A stretch of DNA of 38,801 nucleotides from positions 1-38,801 of the forward strand of contig DATCZS010000131.1 in assembly GCA_036525795.1 (NCBI GenBank), given 5' to 3'. A program made the translations under genes and the position numbers. The notes beneath the pieces are model-generated. The model did no database searches. It was not told the origin of the DNA and worked only from the letters and a program-made list of their open reading frames with translations. Positions 22,558 to 31,524 of this stretch are shown here, piece by piece (within the stretch, counting starts at the first letter, position 1; each line of letters begins with the position of its first letter). The DNA comes from DATCZS01 sp036525795. Its GTDB lineage: Bacteria > Actinomycetota > Acidimicrobiia > Spongiisociales > ZC4RG35.

Positions 22558-24303
22558 CTATCGCGTACCCACACCGAGACGCCGCTCGATCCGCTGGCTC
22601 GCCCGGCTGAAGCTGAAGGTGAACACCCAATAGACGATGGCGGCGAAGATCAGGTTCTCGAGGATCGACCCCAGCGACGTCGGCTGGTTGGGAACGATGT
22701 CCCTCACGACCCGGAAGAAGTCGGCGAGCCCGATGATGGCCACCAGCGAGGTGTCCTTGAACAGAGAGATGACCTGGCCGACGATGGCCGGGATCACCGC
22801 CCGCAGCGCCTGCGGCAGAGTGATCAGCATCGTCATCTGGGCGGTGCTCATCCCCAGCGCCTTGGCGGCCTCGTACTGACCCTTGGGGATCGACTGGAGC
22901 CCGCCGCGGACGTTCTCGGCCAGATAGGCGGCAGAGAATGCAGTCATTCCCATCAGCACCAGGATGTTCCCGTCCACCTCGAGCTCCTCGGGGAGGAAAT
23001 TGAGGATGGCGAGACGGGCGGTGAAGAGCACCGTGATGAGGGGAACGCCGCGGATGGTCTCGATGTAGCCGGTCGACAGCAGCCGGAAGATGGGCATGGT
23101 CGACGTCCGGCCCAGCGCCAGCAGGATGCCGATCGGGAACGACAGGAGCAGCGAGCCCACCGCCAGCATCAGCGTCAGGTTGAGTCCGCCGAAGTACTCG
23201 TTCCTCGTGTCCAGACCCGTTTCTGCCGCTCCCGCCGCGAACAGATACGTCACCAGCAGCACACCGGCCGCCCAGACGATGAGGATGTTCCTTCTCCCGA
23301 CCTCAGAGGACCCGAAGGTCGGCGTGGCGAGAGACACCATCACCAGCAGGATCATGAGCATCCTCGCCACCATCGGGGACGGAAGGAACCACAGCCCGAC
23401 CGCCGCGATCACCGCCACCGCATTGATGACCCCGGCGCGCTCGCGGTCACTGCGACTGACCGCGGCGATGAGCACCAGACCGACAACCGTGATGACCGCG
23501 ATCCATGGCAGCCAGTCGCCGGTGATGGTCGACCACTTGAACTCCGGGTTGCGCTGCACATGGAGGTAGATCACCGGCAGCGACAGAAGCCACACGAGGC
23601 CGAGCACAGAGCGCATCGCCCGTGCCGGCACCGCCCTGACCAGAGCTCGTCCGACGGCGTATCCGGCCGCTGCCACGACGACTGCGACCGTCATCGGCAC
23701 CTGGGTGGTGGAGGAGATGGGCAGGAGCCACACCACCACCAGCAGCGCCACCGCCGCCCCGACCGCCAGCCCCAATACCGGGACGCGCTCGTCGAGCGCC
23801 GCTCCTCCCGCCAGCCGGCCCGCCACCGCCGCGGCCACCACCAGCGCCACGCCGAGGGCGAGCGTTCCCAGCCGCCATCCGAAGGTCGACGGGCTGAGCA
23901 CGCCCACAACGACGAGTACGGCGCCCATCGCCCTGACCCCGGCGATCAGCTTGGCGGGGGCGACACGGCCGCGTGGCCGCCACACCGCCAGGGTCAGCCC
24001 GACCAGGGCGGCCACGATGTCGAGCGACAGCCAGGCTCGGGCGATGTTGGCCCGCGGGTAGGCCTCCACCACGTAGTTGGCCGAGTTGCGGGGGATGACA
24101 CCCCACAAACGCGACTCGTCGAACACGAATCCGAGCGCAGCGCGCACGATCAGGACGACGGCCGCCCCCATCAACACGGTGAGGATGGAGCTCCCGACCG
24201 AGGAGAACAGGTTCTTCCTCAACCACACCACTGCACCCGGCTGGCTCGCCTCGGGCGGCGGCTCGGGCGGCTTGAGGGCGCCTGCGACGCGGGCTTCGGC
24301 CAT
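22558..24303 (-). CDS. aapM: Amino-acid ABC transporter permease AapM-like, with large N-terminal membrane extension
   Basis: One of the two membrane subunits of the importer. The BPD/PAAT permease core occupies about residues 345-575 (NLTLMLAVGSLLLSFPIGIL, YIETIRGVPLITVLF, the EAA-like loop EAAKALGMSTAQMTMLITLP, and FKDTSLVAIIGLADFF). At 581 residues it is about 200 longer than typical AapM (about 385). The extra N-terminal part contains about eight to ten hydrophobic segments between residues 40 and 340. The ATG overlaps the TGA of aapQ (TGATG). The extension is too hydrophobic and regular in codon use to be a misread frame. Its role is unknown. Confidence 0.93.
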   Translation of the reverse strand: MAEARVAGALKPPEPPPEASQPGAVVWLRKNLFSSVGSSILTVLMGAAVVLIVRAALGFVFDESRLWGVIPRNSANYVVEAYPRANIARAWLSLDIVAALVGLTLAVWRPRGRVAPAKLIAGVRAMGAVLVVVGVLSPSTFGWRLGTLALGVALVVAAAVAGRLAGGAALDERVPVLGLAVGAAVALLVVVWLLPISSTTQVPMTVAVVVAAAGYAVGRALVRAVPARAMRSVLGLVWLLSLPVIYLHVQRNPEFKWSTITGDWLPWIAVITVVGLVLIAAVSRSDRERAGVINAVAVIAAVGLWFLPSPMVARMLMILLVMVSLATPTFGSSEVGRRNILIVWAAGVLLVTYLFAAGAAETGLDTRNEYFGGLNLTLMLAVGSLLLSFPIGILLALGRTSTMPIFRLLSTGYIETIRGVPLITVLFTARLAILNFLPEELEVDGNILVLMGMTAFSAAYLAENVRGGLQSIPKGQYEAAKALGMSTAQMTMLITLPQALRAVIPAIVGQVISLFKDTSLVAIIGLADFFRVVRDIVPNQPTSLGSILENLIFAAIVYWVFTFSFSRASQRIERRLGVGTR

Positions 24304-25823
24304 CAGCGCTCCACCAGCTTCAGCTTGCGGTTGTAGTAGTTCACGACACTCGAGAGCACCAGGCTCACGGTCAGGTAGAACGCCATCCACAGGACGAACA
24401 CCTGCAGCGCCTGACCGGTCTGGTTGAACAGCGTCTGACCGACGGCGACGACCTCCGCATAGGCGACGGCGATGCCGAGCGAGGTGTTCTTCGCCAGGTT
24501 GAGGTACTGGTTTCCGATCGGCGGCAGGATGATGCGGAATGCCTGCGGGAGGACGATCATGCGCAGGAGCTGGCTGCGGCGCAGGCCGAGCGCCAGCCCG
24601 GCCTCGGTCTGGCCCTTGGGCACGGCGAGGACGCCGCCGCGCACGATCTCGGCGATGAAGGCCGCCGTGTAGAGGGTGACGCCCACCCATACCCCGAAGA
24701 AGGCCGGGGTCATCGTCATCCCGGCTGGCCCGATCTGGGCGAATCGGCCGGGAACCACCACTTCGGGACGGGCGAAGCGCAGCGCAGACCCGGTGCGCAG
24801 GAACTCGAACTTCTCGTCGAAGAATCGGAAGACGAACTCGCCGACGTCTGTGATCAGGCCGGTGAGCCCTGGCAGGAGAAGAAACGCAGCCGCCCCGGCG
24901 AGACCGAGCGCGCCGGCGAGACCGACACGGAAGTAGTCGTCATCGGTGAGTTTGGCGAGACCGGCCGGAGTGCGAAGACTGTCGAGAAAGCCGCGGATCC
25001 AACGAAGGGCGGAGTAGACCGCCACCGCAGCGAACAGCAGCTGCCAGGCGATTCGGGGGAGGGCTGCGACGGTCCCCGCCGCCAGCTGCCACACCCAACC
25101 GACGGCTCCGGCGATCGGATGGGCAAACCAGCCGACCACCGCGAAGGCCAAGAACGTGCCGAAGCCGTATCGACCCGGGTGGGTGTCCCGCCCGGTCTCC
25201 TCGAGCAGCCGCACGCGTGCCTTGAGCACCATCCGACCGGCGATCACGCCCGCCGCCAGGAACACCCCCCACTGCCAGAAGGTCTCGGTCGGGAAGAACC
25301 AGGGGATCGACACCCCCTTGTTCGAAACGACCAGCCAGCGGGTACCGGCATCGTCGGCCTCCAGCCCGGGGAAGACCTGGGACGCGATGATGAACCAGAA
25401 GACGATCTGGACGAGCAGCGGGATGTTGCGAATGATCTCGACGAAGACGGTGGCGAATCGGTTGAGCAACCAGTTGGCCGAAAGCCTGGAGACGCCGACG
25501 ATCACACCGATCAGCGTGGCGGCGATGATCCCCGAGAAGGTGATCCTCAGCATGTTGACCACGCCGGTGGCGAAGGCGGCCAGTCCGGTCTCGGGCTGAG
25601 TGAAGATGCCCTCGGCGAGCTGGATGCCGGGCGGGTCGGTGAGGAAATCCCAGGTGAACGCCCGTCCCTGAGCACGGAGGTTCGATGCGGCTTCGCTGCC
25701 GAGGATGACAACGAGCGCCACGAGACCAGCAAGCACCCCGACCTGGGCCGCCCACTTCAGGAAGGTGGCATTGCGCCACGGAGGAGGCTTGGTCTGCGGT
25801 GCAGCGATTCGCGTTTCGGTCAT
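24303..25823 (-). CDS. aapQ: Amino-acid ABC transporter permease AapQ-like, enlarged
   Basis: The other membrane subunit (506 residues; usual about 400). Membrane helix 1 lies at about 24-44, then a split permease core: NMLRITFSGIIAATLIGVIVG ahead of FVEIIRNIPLLVQIVFWF, then a long insertion of about 220 residues with additional helices (about 165-385), then MTPAFFGVWVGVTLYTAAFIAEIVRGGV and the EAA-loop EAGLALGLRRSQLLRMIVLP. An insertion at this place is known in AapQ, but here it is unusually long. The ATG at 25823 is used; a TTG six bases upstream is the only longer start. No clear ribosome-binding site is present; a strong hairpin lies just upstream. Confidence 0.94.
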   Translation of the reverse strand: MTETRIAAPQTKPPPWRNATFLKWAAQVGVLAGLVALVVILGSEAASNLRAQGRAFTWDFLTDPPGIQLAEGIFTQPETGLAAFATGVVNMLRITFSGIIAATLIGVIVGVSRLSANWLLNRFATVFVEIIRNIPLLVQIVFWFIIASQVFPGLEADDAGTRWLVVSNKGVSIPWFFPTETFWQWGVFLAAGVIAGRMVLKARVRLLEETGRDTHPGRYGFGTFLAFAVVGWFAHPIAGAVGWVWQLAAGTVAALPRIAWQLLFAAVAVYSALRWIRGFLDSLRTPAGLAKLTDDDYFRVGLAGALGLAGAAAFLLLPGLTGLITDVGEFVFRFFDEKFEFLRTGSALRFARPEVVVPGRFAQIGPAGMTMTPAFFGVWVGVTLYTAAFIAEIVRGGVLAVPKGQTEAGLALGLRRSQLLRMIVLPQAFRIILPPIGNQYLNLAKNTSLGIAVAYAEVVAVGQTLFNQTGQALQVFVLWMAFYLTVSLVLSSVVNYYNRKLKLVER

Positions 25824-25835
25824 GTTCAAAAGGGG

Positions 25836-25863
25836 GTGAGGGGGCGCCGAGGCGCCCCCTCAC
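25836..25863 (-). terminator. Intra-operon hairpin between aapJ and aapQ (attenuator candidate)
   Basis: A perfect 13-bp inverted repeat (GTGAGGGGGCGCC/GGCGCCCCCTCAC) with a 2-base centre starts 13 bases after the aapJ stop. On the transcript it is followed by CCCCTTTTG. It could terminate most messages after aapJ or protect the 3' end of the binding-protein mRNA, which fits the excess of binding protein over permease usually needed. Confidence 0.7.
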
Positions 25864-25876
25864 ATCATTCCTTCGA

Positions 25877-26998
25877 TCAGCGGGCGGGCGGTGCGTACAT
25901 CAGGCCGCCGTCGCTCCACAGAGCGTTGAGACCGCGCTCGAGTCCGAGCGGCCGGAGGTGAAGGTCGAACACCTCGCCGTAGTTTCCGACCTGGGAGATC
26001 ACCTGATAGAAGGCATCGGCCGGGAGACCCATCTTGGTCTGGAGCTCGCCCTCGTCGACACCCAGCAGGCGGGCCACCTCGCCATCCGCGGGATTGGCCA
26101 CAGAGGCATCGACGTTGGCGCTGGTGATCCCGCGCTCTTCGGCGATGAGCATGGCGAAGATCGTCCAGGTCACCACGTCACCGAACCGCGACTGGTTCTG
26201 GATCCAGCCCGGGCCGAGGGGCTCCTTGGAGATCGGCACAGACGGGAAGATGACCCAGCCGGATCCCTCGGGGTCGCTCGCCTTGCGGGAGACCAGGCCA
26301 GAGCCGTCTGTCGTGACCAGGTCACAGGCTCCGGCCTTGAAGTTCTCCATCACGATGTTGAAGTCCTCGAAGGTCTGCAGGGTGATGTTCGCCCCGATGG
26401 CGGCCGCCGCCTCCGAGATGTTCTTCTCGGTGGTGGTCCCGGCATTGGTGCAGACCACGGCGCCGTCGATCTCGGAGAGGGCCGATCCGGCGGAGAACCC
26501 GTCGGCCGACTTCGCCATCAGCTGCTGACCGTCGTAGTACGTGGTCGGGCCGAAGTCGAGACCGAGCTCGGTGTCACGGCTCTGGGTCCAGGTGGTGTTC
26601 CGGGACAGAAGGTCGATGAGACCCGAGTTGACCGCCTCGAAGCGAGCGGCCGCGGTCAGCGACTCGAACTTCACGGCGCCGGCGTCGCCCAGAATGGCGG
26701 CCGCCACTGCCCGGCACAGGTCGACGTCGAATCCCACGAAGTTCCCGGCCTCGTCCTTGGAGCCGAAGCCTGGCAGCGTCTCGTTGACGCCGCAGTTGAG
26801 CTCACCGCGGGCGATGACGGCATCGAGCAGATCCTCGCCACCGGCCTGACCGGCATCACCGCCGCCGTCGGGGGCGGCCGTGGTCTGAGTGGTGTCGTCC
26901 GGCGCAGCGGTCGTCGTGGTCGTCTCTTCGGCCTCCGAGCCGCACGCGGCGGCAAGGAGGGCCATCACCGAGACAAGAAGAAGGAGCTTCCTCTTCAT
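25877..26998 (-). CDS. aapJ: Amino-acid ABC transporter substrate-binding lipoprotein
   Basis: A 373-residue lipoprotein that captures amino acids outside the cell. The signal peptide ends in LLAAAC (C19). A Thr-rich linker (about 25-50, EETTTTTAAPDDTTQTTAAP) is followed by a periplasmic-binding-protein family 3 domain: GELNCGVNETLPGFG, GFDVDLCRAVAAAILGD, TAAARFEAVNSGLIDLLSRNTTWTQSR (AapJ-type), CTNAGTTTEKN, and GWVIFPSVPISKEPLGP. GGAGGATCGA precedes the ATG at 26998. It is the first gene of the aapJQMP operon. Substrate range cannot be read from sequence; AapJ systems take up many L-amino acids. Confidence 0.96.
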   Translation of the reverse strand: MKRKLLLLVSVMALLAAACGSEAEETTTTTAAPDDTTQTTAAPDGGGDAGQAGGEDLLDAVIARGELNCGVNETLPGFGSKDEAGNFVGFDVDLCRAVAAAILGDAGAVKFESLTAAARFEAVNSGLIDLLSRNTTWTQSRDTELGLDFGPTTYYDGQQLMAKSADGFSAGSALSEIDGAVVCTNAGTTTEKNISEAAAAIGANITLQTFEDFNIVMENFKAGACDLVTTDGSGLVSRKASDPEGSGWVIFPSVPISKEPLGPGWIQNQSRFGDVVTWTIFAMLIAEERGITSANVDASVANPADGEVARLLGVDEGELQTKMGLPADAFYQVISQVGNYGEVFDLHLRPLGLERGLNALWSDGGLMYAPPAR

Positions 26999-27211
26999 TC
27001 GATCCTCCAAGTGTTCTGACGGAACCCCCGGAAAGGGGCCCTGACAACCTAGTCCGGAGGCATCGAGGGATGTCGCACAAACCGGGGTTGGCGAGCCCCC
27101 CCGACTCAGACACCCCGCTCGCCGGAGGGAGGAGCGCCGCCCCGACGGGGTCTCGGGAGCACGCCGCTCGGACCGACGTGGCCCGGTGGCCGATCGAGCC
27201 GGCCGGCGTGT

Positions 27212-29068
27212 CTAGTCCTGTAGGAGCACGGCCACCCGGTCGGCGATGGCATCGGCGTCCAGGCCCACGGATTGGAGGATGTCGTCCGCCGCGCCGAACG
27301 GGAGAAAGCCATCCGGGATGCCCATGAGGTGGACCCGGGCGGCGAGGTCGGTCCCGGCCAGCCGCTCCATCACTGCGGCTCCGAAACCCCCCGACACCAC
27401 ATTGTCCTCCACGGTCACCGCCATCCGGTAGCGCCGAACCCAGCCCTCCAGCCGGGAATCGAGCGGCTTGACCCATCGGGCGTTGACCACACCGCAGGAG
27501 ATGCCGGCCTGCTCGAGGGTGGCGGCCGCCTTCTGAGCGATCTCGACGAAGCGCCCGTTGGCCAGGAAGAGCACATCTCGGCCCAAAGAGATCTCCTCCC
27601 ACTCGCCGATCGGGATCGGCTCGACCGGGAGCGCCGGCAACGACGTGGCGGAGGCCTTGGGGAAGCGGATGGCGAAGGGCCCGTCGTGGCCGAGGCCGGT
27701 CTCGATCATGGCGCACAACTCGGTGGCATCGGCCGGTGCGGCCACCACCATGTTGGGGATCATTCTCAGGTAGGTCAGGTCGAACACGCCGTGATGTGAC
27801 GGCCCGTCCGGACCGGTGACCCCCGCCCTGTCGAGAAGCAACATCACCGGCAGGTCGTGCAGCGCCACGTCTGTCATGACCTCGTCGAACGCCCGCTGCA
27901 GGAACGTCGAATAGATGGCCACCACAGGACGCCGGCCGGCCATGGCGAGCCCCGCGGCCAGGGCCACAGCGTGCTGTTCGGCGATGCCGGTATCGATCAC
28001 CCGATCGGGAAACTCCTCCGCCATCTGTGCGAGCCCGGTGGACGAGACCATCGCCGCCGAGATCCCCACGAGCTCGGGATGGCGTCTGGCGGCGTCGGCC
28101 ACGGCCCTGCCGACCACGTCGGTGAGCTTCAGTTCGGACTTCAGCGGCTGTCCGGTGGTGAGATCGAAGGTTCCGACCCCGTGCAGTTTGTCGACCGCGT
28201 CGTCGATGGCAGGCTGATAGCCGTTGCCCTTCTCGGTGACCACGTGGATCACGACCGGCTCCTGGTACTCCTTGGCCCGCTCCAGCGTCTCTTCGAGCAG
28301 AGGGATGTCGTGCCCGTCGATCCGGCCCGTGTACTTGAGGCCAAGGGTGTCGAACACCGTGGACGGTTCGAGCATCTGCTTCACCGCCTCTTTGAATCGC
28401 ATCGCAAGTTCGTCCGCCGTCTCTCCCACGATGGGGAGGCCGCGCAGCACCCGCCCGGTGGTCTTCTTCGCCCACTCGTAGCGGGGATCCAGGCGGAGAT
28501 GGGCGAGGTTGGCGAGCATCGCCAGCCCGCCGACGGTGGGACCGTACGAGTGGCCGTTGTCGTTGACGACGACGATCAGCCGGGCAGGACGGGTCACGGC
28601 GATGTGGTTGAGCGCCTCGTATGCGACACCTCCGGTCAACGCTCCGTCGCCGATCACCGCCACGGTGTGGTAGTCGGGGTTGGTGATGGCGTGTCCCATC
28701 GCGTAGGAGAGCGAGGTGGACGCATGGCTCGACTCCACCCAGTCGTGCTCGCTCTCGGAGCGGTCGGGATACCCGCTCAGTCCGCCGAACTGACGAAGCC
28801 GATCGAAGCCCTCGCGGCGGCCGGTGAGGATCTTGTGGACGTAGGCCTGGTGGCCCACATCCCAGAAGATCCTGTCACGCGGGCTGTCGAATACGCGGTG
28901 CAGCGCAACCGTCAGCTCGACGATGCCGAGGTTGGGAGAGAGGTGGCCTCCCGACTTGGAGATCTTGTCGAGGAGAAACGTGCGGATCTCATCGCACAGC
29001 GACTCCAGCTCCGCGTGGGACAGCTGGTCGAGATCCGACGGCTGCTCAATGCGCTCGAGAAGCGACAT
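27212..29068 (-). CDS. dxs: 1-deoxy-D-xylulose-5-phosphate synthase
   Basis: The thiamine-diphosphate enzyme that joins pyruvate and glyceraldehyde-3-phosphate in the first step of the MEP isoprenoid pathway. About 618 residues is the normal length. Motifs are GGHLSPNLGIVELTVALH near 41-58, the ThDP/Mg motif GDGALTGGVAYEALNH near 142-157, NDNGHSYGPTVGG, and the transketolase-like second half with the pyrimidine-binding region (DTGIAEQHAVALAAGLA). The start at 29068 (MSLLERIEQP) has a TAGCCT box eight bases upstream between the phoR stop and dxs; ATG 29074 is two codons longer. It is downstream of phoR on the same strand with a short gap and may be partly co-transcribed, although its pathway is unrelated to phosphate. 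Confidence 0.97.
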   Translation of the reverse strand: MSLLERIEQPSDLDQLSHAELESLCDEIRTFLLDKISKSGGHLSPNLGIVELTVALHRVFDSPRDRIFWDVGHQAYVHKILTGRREGFDRLRQFGGLSGYPDRSESEHDWVESSHASTSLSYAMGHAITNPDYHTVAVIGDGALTGGVAYEALNHIAVTRPARLIVVVNDNGHSYGPTVGGLAMLANLAHLRLDPRYEWAKKTTGRVLRGLPIVGETADELAMRFKEAVKQMLEPSTVFDTLGLKYTGRIDGHDIPLLEETLERAKEYQEPVVIHVVTEKGNGYQPAIDDAVDKLHGVGTFDLTTGQPLKSELKLTDVVGRAVADAARRHPELVGISAAMVSSTGLAQMAEEFPDRVIDTGIAEQHAVALAAGLAMAGRRPVVAIYSTFLQRAFDEVMTDVALHDLPVMLLLDRAGVTGPDGPSHHGVFDLTYLRMIPNMVVAAPADATELCAMIETGLGHDGPFAIRFPKASATSLPALPVEPIPIGEWEEISLGRDVLFLANGRFVEIAQKAAATLEQAGISCGVVNARWVKPLDSRLEGWVRRYRMAVTVEDNVVSGGFGAAVMERLAGTDLAARVHLMGIPDGFLPFGAADDILQSVGLDADAIADRVAVLLQD

Positions 29069-29076
29069 GACCATTC

Positions 29077-29082
29077 AGGCTA
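29077..29082 (-). promoter_or_regulatory. -10 box (TAGCCT) of dxs
   Basis: The hexamer lies in the short gap after phoR and eight bases before ATG 29068, which suggests that dxs has its own leaderless promoter inside the phosphate island. Confidence 0.4.
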
Positions 29083-29096
29083 GTTCGACTGCCAGT

Positions 29097-30824
29097 TCAT
29101 CCATCATCGGCGGGGTGGTCCACCGCCGCCGGAAAGACCAGGCGGAAGGTGGAGCCGACACCCAACTCGCTCTCGACACCGACAGATCCGCCGTGGGTCT
29201 CCGCGACGTGTTTTACGATCGCCAACCCGAGGCCCGTCCCACCGGTGGCTCGCGAACGGGCGACGTCCACCCGATAGAAGCGCTCGAACACCCGGGGCAG
29301 CGCACGGGTGGGGATACCGGTGCCGGTGTCGCTGACCTCGATCACCACCCCGGCGCCCTGCGGCACAACCCTCACCGACACCCGACCACCCGAGTCGGTG
29401 TGGCGAAGCGCGTTCTCGCACAGGTTCCGGATCGCCAGAGCCAGGTCGGCTCCAGATCCGATGACGAGAGCCGGCACCACGGAGCACGAGAGGCCGATAC
29501 CCCGCTCTTCCGCCGTCTCGCGAAGCCGCTCGACCTCGCCTTGCACCACCCGATCGATCGCCACCACCTCGGCGGACCGCTCGGCCGACTCCAACCTGGA
29601 CAGGTCGAGCAGATCTTCGACGATTCGCGCCAGCTGCGTCGCCGACTGTCGGATACGGTCGGCGAAGTCCCCGGCGCGGTTGGAGTCGTGGTCGAGCGCC
29701 AGCTGCAGCGCCTCCGCGGATGCGAGCACCGCCGCAACCGGCGTCTTGAGCTCGTGCGAGGCGTCTGCCACGAAGTCCCTTCGCATCGCCTCGATCCTGT
29801 GCCGGTCGGTGACGTCCTCGACGACCACCAGCACACGGCCTTGCTCGAGAGGAGCAGCCATGCCGCGGACCATCCTCGTCGGGGCGCCCACTTCGAAGTC
29901 GACAGACACCGCATCGCCCCGACGAGCATCGACCACCGACCGACGGAGGGAAGGGGGCATGAGCCTGGCCAGGTTCGGCGAGACCTCGCCCAGCAGTCCG
30001 CGGCTGGTGGCGTTGGCATAGACCACCTGATCCGCTTCCTCGACGAGGAGCACTCCGATCGGGAGGGCCTCGAGGATGTCGTCCAACTGCCGGCGCTGCT
30101 GATGCGCCAACTCGAGCCTGCCGCCGAGCTCGGCGGCCATCCGGCCGATCGCCACACCGAGGCGGTCGACCTCGGAGACCGAAGAGCGACGCACGGCCAC
30201 TTCGAGCGATCCTCCGGCCACGTCGTCGGCGATGGCGGCGAGGTCGGCCAGAGGTCTACTCAAGCGCCGCCCCACCGCGAACACGATGGCGAACCCGATC
30301 AGCCCCGCCGCCAGCGCTGCCAGGCCGATCGACCGCTGCATCGCTGCCAGCCGGTCGTCGATCTGGGTCTCGGTCACCGACAGCCGCACGACGAGCCCGT
30401 CGCCGGGCGGTATCGCGACATACAGACGGGAATCTCCGAGCGTGGCGCTTCCCCGTCGAGCGCGCCCGACATTCCCTGCCAGTGCCTCGACCACCTCCGG
30501 GCGGTTCGCGTGGTTCTCCATCACGGCGGGGTCCTCGTCCGAATCGGCGACCACGGTGCCGTCGAGAGCGATGACCGTGACCCGGGCGTCGAGGGCATCT
30601 GCGAACGCGGCGACCTCTGCGGGAAGGTCCCCGCCTCGCAGGGCGCCTTGCACCGCTCGCGCCTCGGCGGTCATCGAGCCGGCCAACTGGTCGACGAGGG
30701 CCCCGGAGACACTGGTACGGACGATGAACCCGAAGAAGGCGATGAGGAGAAGGAACGCCAGCGAGTACCAGAGGATCAGCTGGCTGGAGAGGTGACGGCG
30801 ACCGGGATGCCTCGGCTCAATCAT
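29097..30824 (-). CDS. phoR: Sensor histidine kinase of the phosphate system (PhoR-like)
   Basis: A 575-residue membrane kinase. Membrane helix 1 is at about 16-37, an extracytoplasmic sensor domain at about 38-165, helix 2 at about 166-188, then HAMP (about 185-240), PAS (about 242-345), HisKA with the phospho-acceptor H357 in ADASHELKTPVA, and HATPase_c with NLCENALRHT and DTGTGIPTRALPRVFERFYR. The start overlaps the phoB stop by eight bases, so the pair is translationally coupled. Linkage to pst and phoU identifies it as the phosphate-starvation kinase; actinobacterial names SenX3 or PhoR are both possible, and the real extracytoplasmic loop favours PhoR. Confidence 0.96.
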   Translation of the reverse strand: MIEPRHPGRRHLSSQLILWYSLAFLLLIAFFGFIVRTSVSGALVDQLAGSMTAEARAVQGALRGGDLPAEVAAFADALDARVTVIALDGTVVADSDEDPAVMENHANRPEVVEALAGNVGRARRGSATLGDSRLYVAIPPGDGLVVRLSVTETQIDDRLAAMQRSIGLAALAAGLIGFAIVFAVGRRLSRPLADLAAIADDVAGGSLEVAVRRSSVSEVDRLGVAIGRMAAELGGRLELAHQQRRQLDDILEALPIGVLLVEEADQVVYANATSRGLLGEVSPNLARLMPPSLRRSVVDARRGDAVSVDFEVGAPTRMVRGMAAPLEQGRVLVVVEDVTDRHRIEAMRRDFVADASHELKTPVAAVLASAEALQLALDHDSNRAGDFADRIRQSATQLARIVEDLLDLSRLESAERSAEVVAIDRVVQGEVERLRETAEERGIGLSCSVVPALVIGSGADLALAIRNLCENALRHTDSGGRVSVRVVPQGAGVVIEVSDTGTGIPTRALPRVFERFYRVDVARSRATGGTGLGLAIVKHVAETHGGSVGVESELGVGSTFRLVFPAAVDHPADDG

Positions 30825-31524
30825 CGACGAATTTGTAGCCGAGTCCTCGCACCGTGACGATGTGCGCCGGTCTCGACGCTTCGAGTTCCAGCTTCTGACG
30901 GAGCCGCTTGATGTGCACGTCGAGGGTCTTGGTGTCACCGAAGTACCCCGGGCCCCACACCTCGTCGATCAGCGTCTCGCGGGTGGCGAGCCGGTTCTTC
31001 CTCCGCATCAGGGACTCGAGGAGATCGAACTCCTTGGGTCGCAGCTCCACCTCTGTCCCGTCCACACGGGCGAGGTGGGCGTCGAGGTCCAGCTCGATCC
31101 GACCGCCACGCAACACTTCGCTGGTGCCGGAGAACGCGCCCGACCGCATCGAGCGGCGGATCTGGGCCCGCACGCGGGCAACCAGCTCGCGCATGGAGAA
31201 CGGCTTGGTGACGTAGTCGTCGGCCCCGAGCTCCAGACCCGCCACCTTGTCGGCCTCGCTGTCGCGAGCGGTGAGCATGATGATGGGAACATCGGACTCG
31301 GCCCTGATCTGACGACACACGTCGAGCCCGGAGGACTCCGGAAGCATGATGTCGAGCAGGACCAGGGAAGGAGAGGTCTCACGCGCCAGGGCGATTCCGG
31401 CCCTGCCGCTCCCGGCGGTCACCACGTCGAACCCTTCCAGCTCGAGGGCAAAGGCGATGGATTCGACCAGAGCCGGCTCGTCTTCGACGACCAGCACTCG
31501 TTGACGGGTGTCAGGGCGTTTCAT
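30817..31524 (-). CDS. phoB: Response regulator of the phosphate system (OmpR/PhoB family)
   Basis: A 235-residue two-domain regulator. The receiver domain has the acidic pair in VVEDE (E14, D15), phospho-acceptor D58 (LVLLDIMLP), T85 and K107 (VTKPFS). The C-terminal winged helix has ELRPKEFDLLESLMRR, and the recognition helix TKTLDVHIKRLRQKLE, ending in VRGLGYKF. It should bind direct-repeat PHO boxes; one such site lies upstream of pstS. ATG 31524 overlaps the phoU stop by 14 bases. An N-terminal extension to 31566 is possible in frame but lacks family sequence. It could also be called RegX3 or PhoP. Confidence 0.96.
   Translation of the reverse strand: MKRPDTRQRVLVVEDEPALVESIAFALELEGFDVVTAGSGRAGIALARETSPSLVLLDIMLPESSGLDVCRQIRAESDVPIIMLTARDSEADKVAGLELGADDYVTKPFSMRELVARVRAQIRRSMRSGAFSGTSEVLRGGRIELDLDAHLARVDGTEVELRPKEFDLLESLMRRKNRLATRETLIDEVWGPGYFGDTKTLDVHIKRLRQKLELEASRPAHIVTVRGLGYKFVDD

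Noticed and set aside
27011..27211. Riboswitch or small RNA between dxs and aapJ
   Set aside because: Only short GC-rich stems are visible and no conserved motif of a known class could be recognised.
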